Assembly (NCBI RefSeq): GCF_018294505.1
Contig: NC_057794.1
Coordinates: 191,077,114-191,141,113, forward strand
Length of the DNA: 64,000 nt
Source: Triticum aestivum
Taxonomy: Eukaryota > Streptophyta > Magnoliopsida > Poales > Poaceae
Direction of reading: 5' to 3'
Positions 59,953-64,000 of this stretch are shown piece by piece (position 1 is the first letter of the stretch; each line of letters begins with the position of its first letter). Below the pieces are notes generated by a model, which saw only the letters and a program-made list of their open reading frames with translations, was not told the origin of the DNA and ran no database searches. The position numbers and the translations under genes are program-made.

Positions 59953-62900
59953 TCACTGAAAAATTACATTCATGGAACATTCATCCGCCACAAGGCGGGC
60001 ACCCTTCAGAACGCCCTCATAATACATCTCGGGCTTGCGATGCTCCTTGCCCGGCGGTGGCCCGTCCTTCACAAGCTTCTCAGCATCCAGCTTGCCCCAG
60101 TGCACCTTCGCACGGGCAAGCGCCCTACGGGCACCCTCGATGCATACGGAGCGCTTGATGACTTCGAGCCTTGGACAGGCCTCCACCAGCCGCCTCACCA
60201 GCCCGAAGTAGCTCCCAGGCATGGCCTCTCCAGGCCACAGCCGGACTATGAGGCCCTTCATGGCCTGTTCGGCCACCTTATGGAGCTCGACCAGCTGTTT
60301 CAGCTGGTCGCTTAAGGGCACCGGGTGTTCGGCCTCAGCATACTGAGACCAGAACACCTTCTCCGTCGAGCTTCCCTCCTCGGCTCGGTAGAAGGCGGCG
60401 GCATCCGACACGCTACGGGGCAAGTCTGCGAATGCTCCTGGAGAGCTCCGGATTCGGGTAAGTGACAAGTAATTCACTTTTACGTGCTTGCTTTGCATAA
60501 AGAATGCCTTACCCGCCGCTATCTTTTTTATTGCCTCAACCTCCTGGAGGGCCTTCTGGGCTTCGGCCTTGGCAGACTTGGCATCTTCAATGGCCGCCGC
60601 GAGCTCAGACTCTCGCGTCTTCGAGTCAAGCTCCAAACTCTCATGTTTTTTCATGAGAGCCTGGAGCTCTTGCCGCACCTCGCCAACCTGCGTCTCATGC
60701 TTCTCCCGCTCGGTGCGCTCCGTGGCCGCCCTCTTTTCGGCCTCGGACAGCGCTTGCTTAAGGGTCGCCACCTCAGTTGTGGCCCCTACAATAGCCGCGT
60801 TAATCCTGTCACTTTTTGCAATTGCACCTTTCACATATTTCAATAAGGTATTTCTTACCTTCCTTCTCCTCGAGCTGCTGCTTGGCTAGGCCGAGCTCTT
60901 GCTCGGACCGCTCGAGGTTCTGCTTCAGCGTATCCACCTCCGCAGTCAGTGCGGCGGAGGCCAGCAGCGAAGCCTGCATACGCATATTGACTTGATTATG
61001 TTAGACTCCTGCGATTATTAGATCCTCTATTCGGCTTTTCTTTCCGAACGCCGAACAGAGCATCAGGGGCTACTGTCTATGCGGTAATATTTTTACATAT
61101 TCTTTACTTACCTCAAAGCCTGTTAGAAGGCTGGCACAGGCTTCAGTCAGTCCGCTCTTGGCGGACTGAACCTTCTGGATCACCGCACTCATAATAGTGC
61201 GGTGCTCCTCGTCGATGGAGGCGCCGTTAAGCGTCTCCAGCAAATTGTCCGGTGCCTCCGGTTGGACGGAGGTCACCGGCTCGGTAGGCTTGCTCCTCTT
61301 GGAAGGAGGCTGCCTACCGGAGTCCGGAACCGTTGAAGGTTCCGGCGCGGTGTCCGGCTCAAGGCCGGACTTGGAGCCCTTGGGGGTTCTATCCCCTTTA
61401 CGCCTGGAGTCTGGGAGGTTGCCTTGCGGCGCCTCCAGGACCACCTCCTCCTGGCTTGGAACCTGTTGGGACGCCACCTCGGCGCCGTCCGTAGGGTGGG
61501 GGAGGAAGCCGTCCGAAGCGAATTCACATCCGACGAATCCAGGGAGTCGCTCGACGACTCGTCGAGCCCGACCTTGGGCGGACTGCACAATCATGTTCGA
61601 CGTAAGGAAAAGCTGTGTAATGGGGGAATACTATGAATCACTCGGGTATCCGGATACTTACGATCTCGCCAGGGGCTTGGCCCTGTGCGACCACTCCTCT
61701 TCGCCATCGTCGGTGTTGGTGGAGTAGTCCGGAGGAGGGGTCTTCCCCCTCTTGGACCCTTCGGCCTCCCCAGTTGGGGCGGCCTTCCTTTTCTTCCCTC
61801 CCCCTGCTGGGGGGGAGAGGTCTCTTCTTCCTCCTCCTCGTCTTCAGGGGAGGAGCGTGCCTTGGAGTCTTCGGATGGTGAATCCGACACCTCCTGGCGC
61901 CGGGCACTCTTTCGAGTCCGCGTGGCCTTCTTCTTGGCCTTCTTCTCCAGCACCACGTAAGGTGCCCGAACCAGCAGCTTCGCCAAGCGAGCGTCCGCTG
62001 GGCCTTCGGGCACAGGAGCCGGACAGTTGATCTGTCCAGACGTCTCCTGCCAATCCTATCAAAGGTAAGGGAAATTAGATCCCGCATGGAGTCAAACTAT
62101 GAAAAACTAATACCGTGTAAAAGGTGAAAACAGCTTACCGCACAAGCGTGACGCTGCATGCTGAATCCGCGATCCTCGGTAGCGGATGCGGGGGCCTCAG
62201 CACCCTTGAAAAGCACCTTCCAGGCATGTTCATACGTCGTGTCAAAGAGCCTGCTCAGAGTTCGGTGTCGTGCCGGGTCGAACTCCCATAGGTTGAAAGC
62301 CCGTTGTTGACAAGGGAGGATCCGATGGATGAGCATAACCTGGACTACATTGACAAGTTTGAGATTCCTATCCACTAGGGTTTGGATGCATGTTTGGAGT
62401 CCGGTCAGCTCTCGTTTTTTACCCCACGACAGGCCCGTCTCTTTCCAGGAGGCAAGCCGCGTAGGGGGTCCGGATTGAAACTCGGGGGCTGCGACCCATT
62501 CAGGGTCGCGCGGCTCGGTGATGTAAAACCACCCTGACTGCCACCCCTTTAGGGACTCCACGAAGGAGCCCTCGAACCATAGGACGTTGGGCATCTTGCC
62601 CACCATGGCACCTCCGCACTCCGCTTGGGTGCCACGCACCACCTTCGGCTTGACATTGAAAGTCTCGAGCCATAGGCCGAAATGGGGGCTGATGCGGAAG
62701 AAAGCCTCACACACGATGATAAACTCCGAGATGTTGTGGACAAAATTCGGGGCCAGAACGTGGAAATCCAGGCCATAGTAGAACATGAGCCCCGGACAAA
62801 TGGGTGGAGAGGGAAGCCCAGTCCGCGGAGGAAATGGGGGAGGAACACCACCCTCTCAAGGGGCCTAGGGGTGGGGATGAGCTGCCCCTCTTCGGGAAGC

Positions 62901-63001
62901 CGGTGCGCAATGTCGTTAGACAAGTATCCGGCCTTCCTCAGTCTTTTGATGTGTCCCTCCGTGACGGAGGAGACCATCCACTTGCCTCCCGCTCCGGACA
63001 T
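59953..63001 (-). pseudogene. Five-exon antisense gene of the gypsy-type element (PF04195-type protein)
   Basis: Start MSGAGGKWMVSS at 63001. Exons: 62139-63001 (the plant 'putative gypsy type transposon' domain; CEAFFRISPHFGLW, GWQSGWFYITEP), 61662-62055 (acidic, EDEEEEEE), 61112-61582, 60859-60973 (115 nt), 59953-60785 (coiled coil, about 100 residues, then a conserved C-terminal region with LWPGEAMPGSYFGLV and KRSVCIEGARRALARAK). All donors are GTAAG or similar, with AG acceptors, phases 0, 2, 0, 1. Frameshifts lie in exon 1 (one base short near 62787), exon 2 (about 61795-61815) and exon 3 (near 61500), so this copy is broken. It is convergent with gag. Its role is unknown; a coiled-coil, possibly nucleic-acid or protein binding partner, is a guess. 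Confidence 0.78.
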
Positions 63002-63553
63002 GGCTGGAGAAGGTTGAGGTGGGGTGTGCGGACATGGGCGCTGGAGCTCGAGTGCACGGAAATGGATAGGCAAAGGAGGAAGAAGGCATGGATGAAAAGG
63101 TGGATCCTTATCCCCTTATATGGGCGGACGCGACTATGCGCCCCCACCAGCCTGGTAAAACTCGCTTATCTCCCAAGCGCCATAGTCAATGGCGCGGTTG
63201 GGTTACCCACACCCGTATTGATGAGAATCCCGGAATAAGGGGACACGATCTCTGCTTTAACAAGACGTGCCAAGGAAACCGCCTCGCTAAACGCGCTGAG
63301 GTGGGACAGTAAAACGATTCGAATAAAGACTTGGCCGTGGTGTGATGTCACGCTACGGAATACGTCAGCAGATTAGATTTGTGTAAATATTATTCTCTCT
63401 ATGGCAATATGTGGAAACTTATTTTGCAGAGCCGGACACTACCTTTGTGTTCAAAATCTTCTATGAAGTACTTGGAGGAGGAACCCGCCTTGCAATGCCG
63501 AAGACAATCTGCGCGCCGGACTCGTCGTCATTGAAGCCTGGTTCAGGGGCTAC
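63002..63553. other. Region between antisense gene start and 3' LTR
   Basis: Presumed promoter and leader of the antisense gene, reading leftward; no TATA box stands out. CAGGGGCTAC at 63544-63553 next to the LTR is the purine-rich end of the interior. Confidence 0.5.
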
Positions 63554-64000
63554 TGAGGGAGTCCTGGATTAGGGGGTGTCCGGATAGCCGGACTATACCT
63601 TCGGTCGGACTCCTGGACTATGAAGATACAAGATTGAAGACTTCGTCCCGTGTCCGGAAGGGACTTTCCTTGGCGTGGAAGGCAAGCTTGGCGATACGGA
63701 TATGTAGATCTCCTACCATTGTAACCGACTCTGTGTAACCCTAGCCCTCTCCGGTGTCTATATAAACCGGAGAGTTTTAGTCCGTAGGACGAACAACAAT
63801 CATACCATAGGCTAGCTTCTAGGGTTTAGCCTCTCTGATCTCATGGTAGATCTACTCTTGTACTACCCATATCATCAATATTAATCAAGCAGGACGTAGG
63901 GTTTTACCTCCATCAAGAGGGCCCGAACCAGGGTAAAACATCATGTCCCCTGCCTCCTGTTACCATCCGATCTAGACGCACAGTTCGGGACCCCCTACCC
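63554..64000 (+). repeat. 3' LTR, cut by the window end
   Basis: 447 of about 473 bp. TATA box at 63759-63766. Compared with the 5' LTR it has 12 substitutions and no indel. Confidence 0.9.

Larger units (their letters stand above)
54939..64000 (+). mobile_element. Gypsy-type LTR retrotransposon, gag-protease only, with antisense gene
   Basis: 5' LTR 54939-55411, putative primer-binding site, one long sense frame (55459-58755), a non-coding gap, an antisense five-exon gene (59953-63001), a short tract, and the 3' LTR from 63554 cut by the window end. No reverse transcriptase, RNase H or integrase is present, so it depends on a partner. The five bases before the 5' LTR are GTAGG. By hand, LTRs differ at 12 of 447 positions, 11 of them transitions, so it is the youngest large insertion here. 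Family name not assigned. Confidence 0.88.

Overview
The window reads as intergenic DNA from a large Triticeae grass genome (wheat, Aegilops, rye or barley type). It holds layered LTR retrotransposons, CACTA DNA transposons, a Harbinger element, Stowaway-like MITEs and a Cassandra TRIM, with almost no intact host coding sequence. Element names are from recognition of sequence and architecture; no database search was run, and I cannot assign species, subgenome or chromosome.

Layout. 1-2701: decayed antisense gene of a gypsy-type element (minus strand). 2702-8036: truncated long-LTR, non-coding retrotransposon (LARD, Sukkula-like). 8037-26977 and beyond: a large CACTA element (outer) holding a second, non-autonomous CACTA (inner, 9740-23954). 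The inner one is itself split by a 7.1 kb LTR element (11435-18559, which carries an intact 724 bp Cassandra) and by a 3.7 kb solo LTR (20109-23832). 26978-30440: AT-rich, possibly transcribed leftward. 30900-32294: a two-exon DUF295/F-box-like host gene with one in-frame stop. 32979-33971: Harbinger-type element. 34025-34433: the 5' end of a second DUF295 copy, cut by a gypsy LTR (34434-35300). 35301-38458: LTR fragments. 38459-45702: second LARD with a complete 3988 bp LTR. 45703-54938: second copy of the outer CACTA with the inner CACTA uninterrupted (47996-51357). 54939-64000: an almost complete, young gypsy-type element that has Gag and protease but no pol, and carries a five-exon antisense gene.

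The main structural result is that 2702-26977 and 40503-54938 are two copies of one compound locus (LARD + outer CACTA + inner CACTA). Each serves as the empty-site control for insertions in the other, which gives exact borders and target-site duplications for four insertions. The main biological result is that the antisense gene occurs twice, in diverged elements, with the same exon order, the same intron phases (0, 2, 0, 1) and an identical 115 nt fourth exon. That argues for a spliced, once-selected gene carried against the sense of a gag-only retrotransposon. The inner CACTA carries two captured gene-like units, one of them B3-like and broken differently in the two copies.
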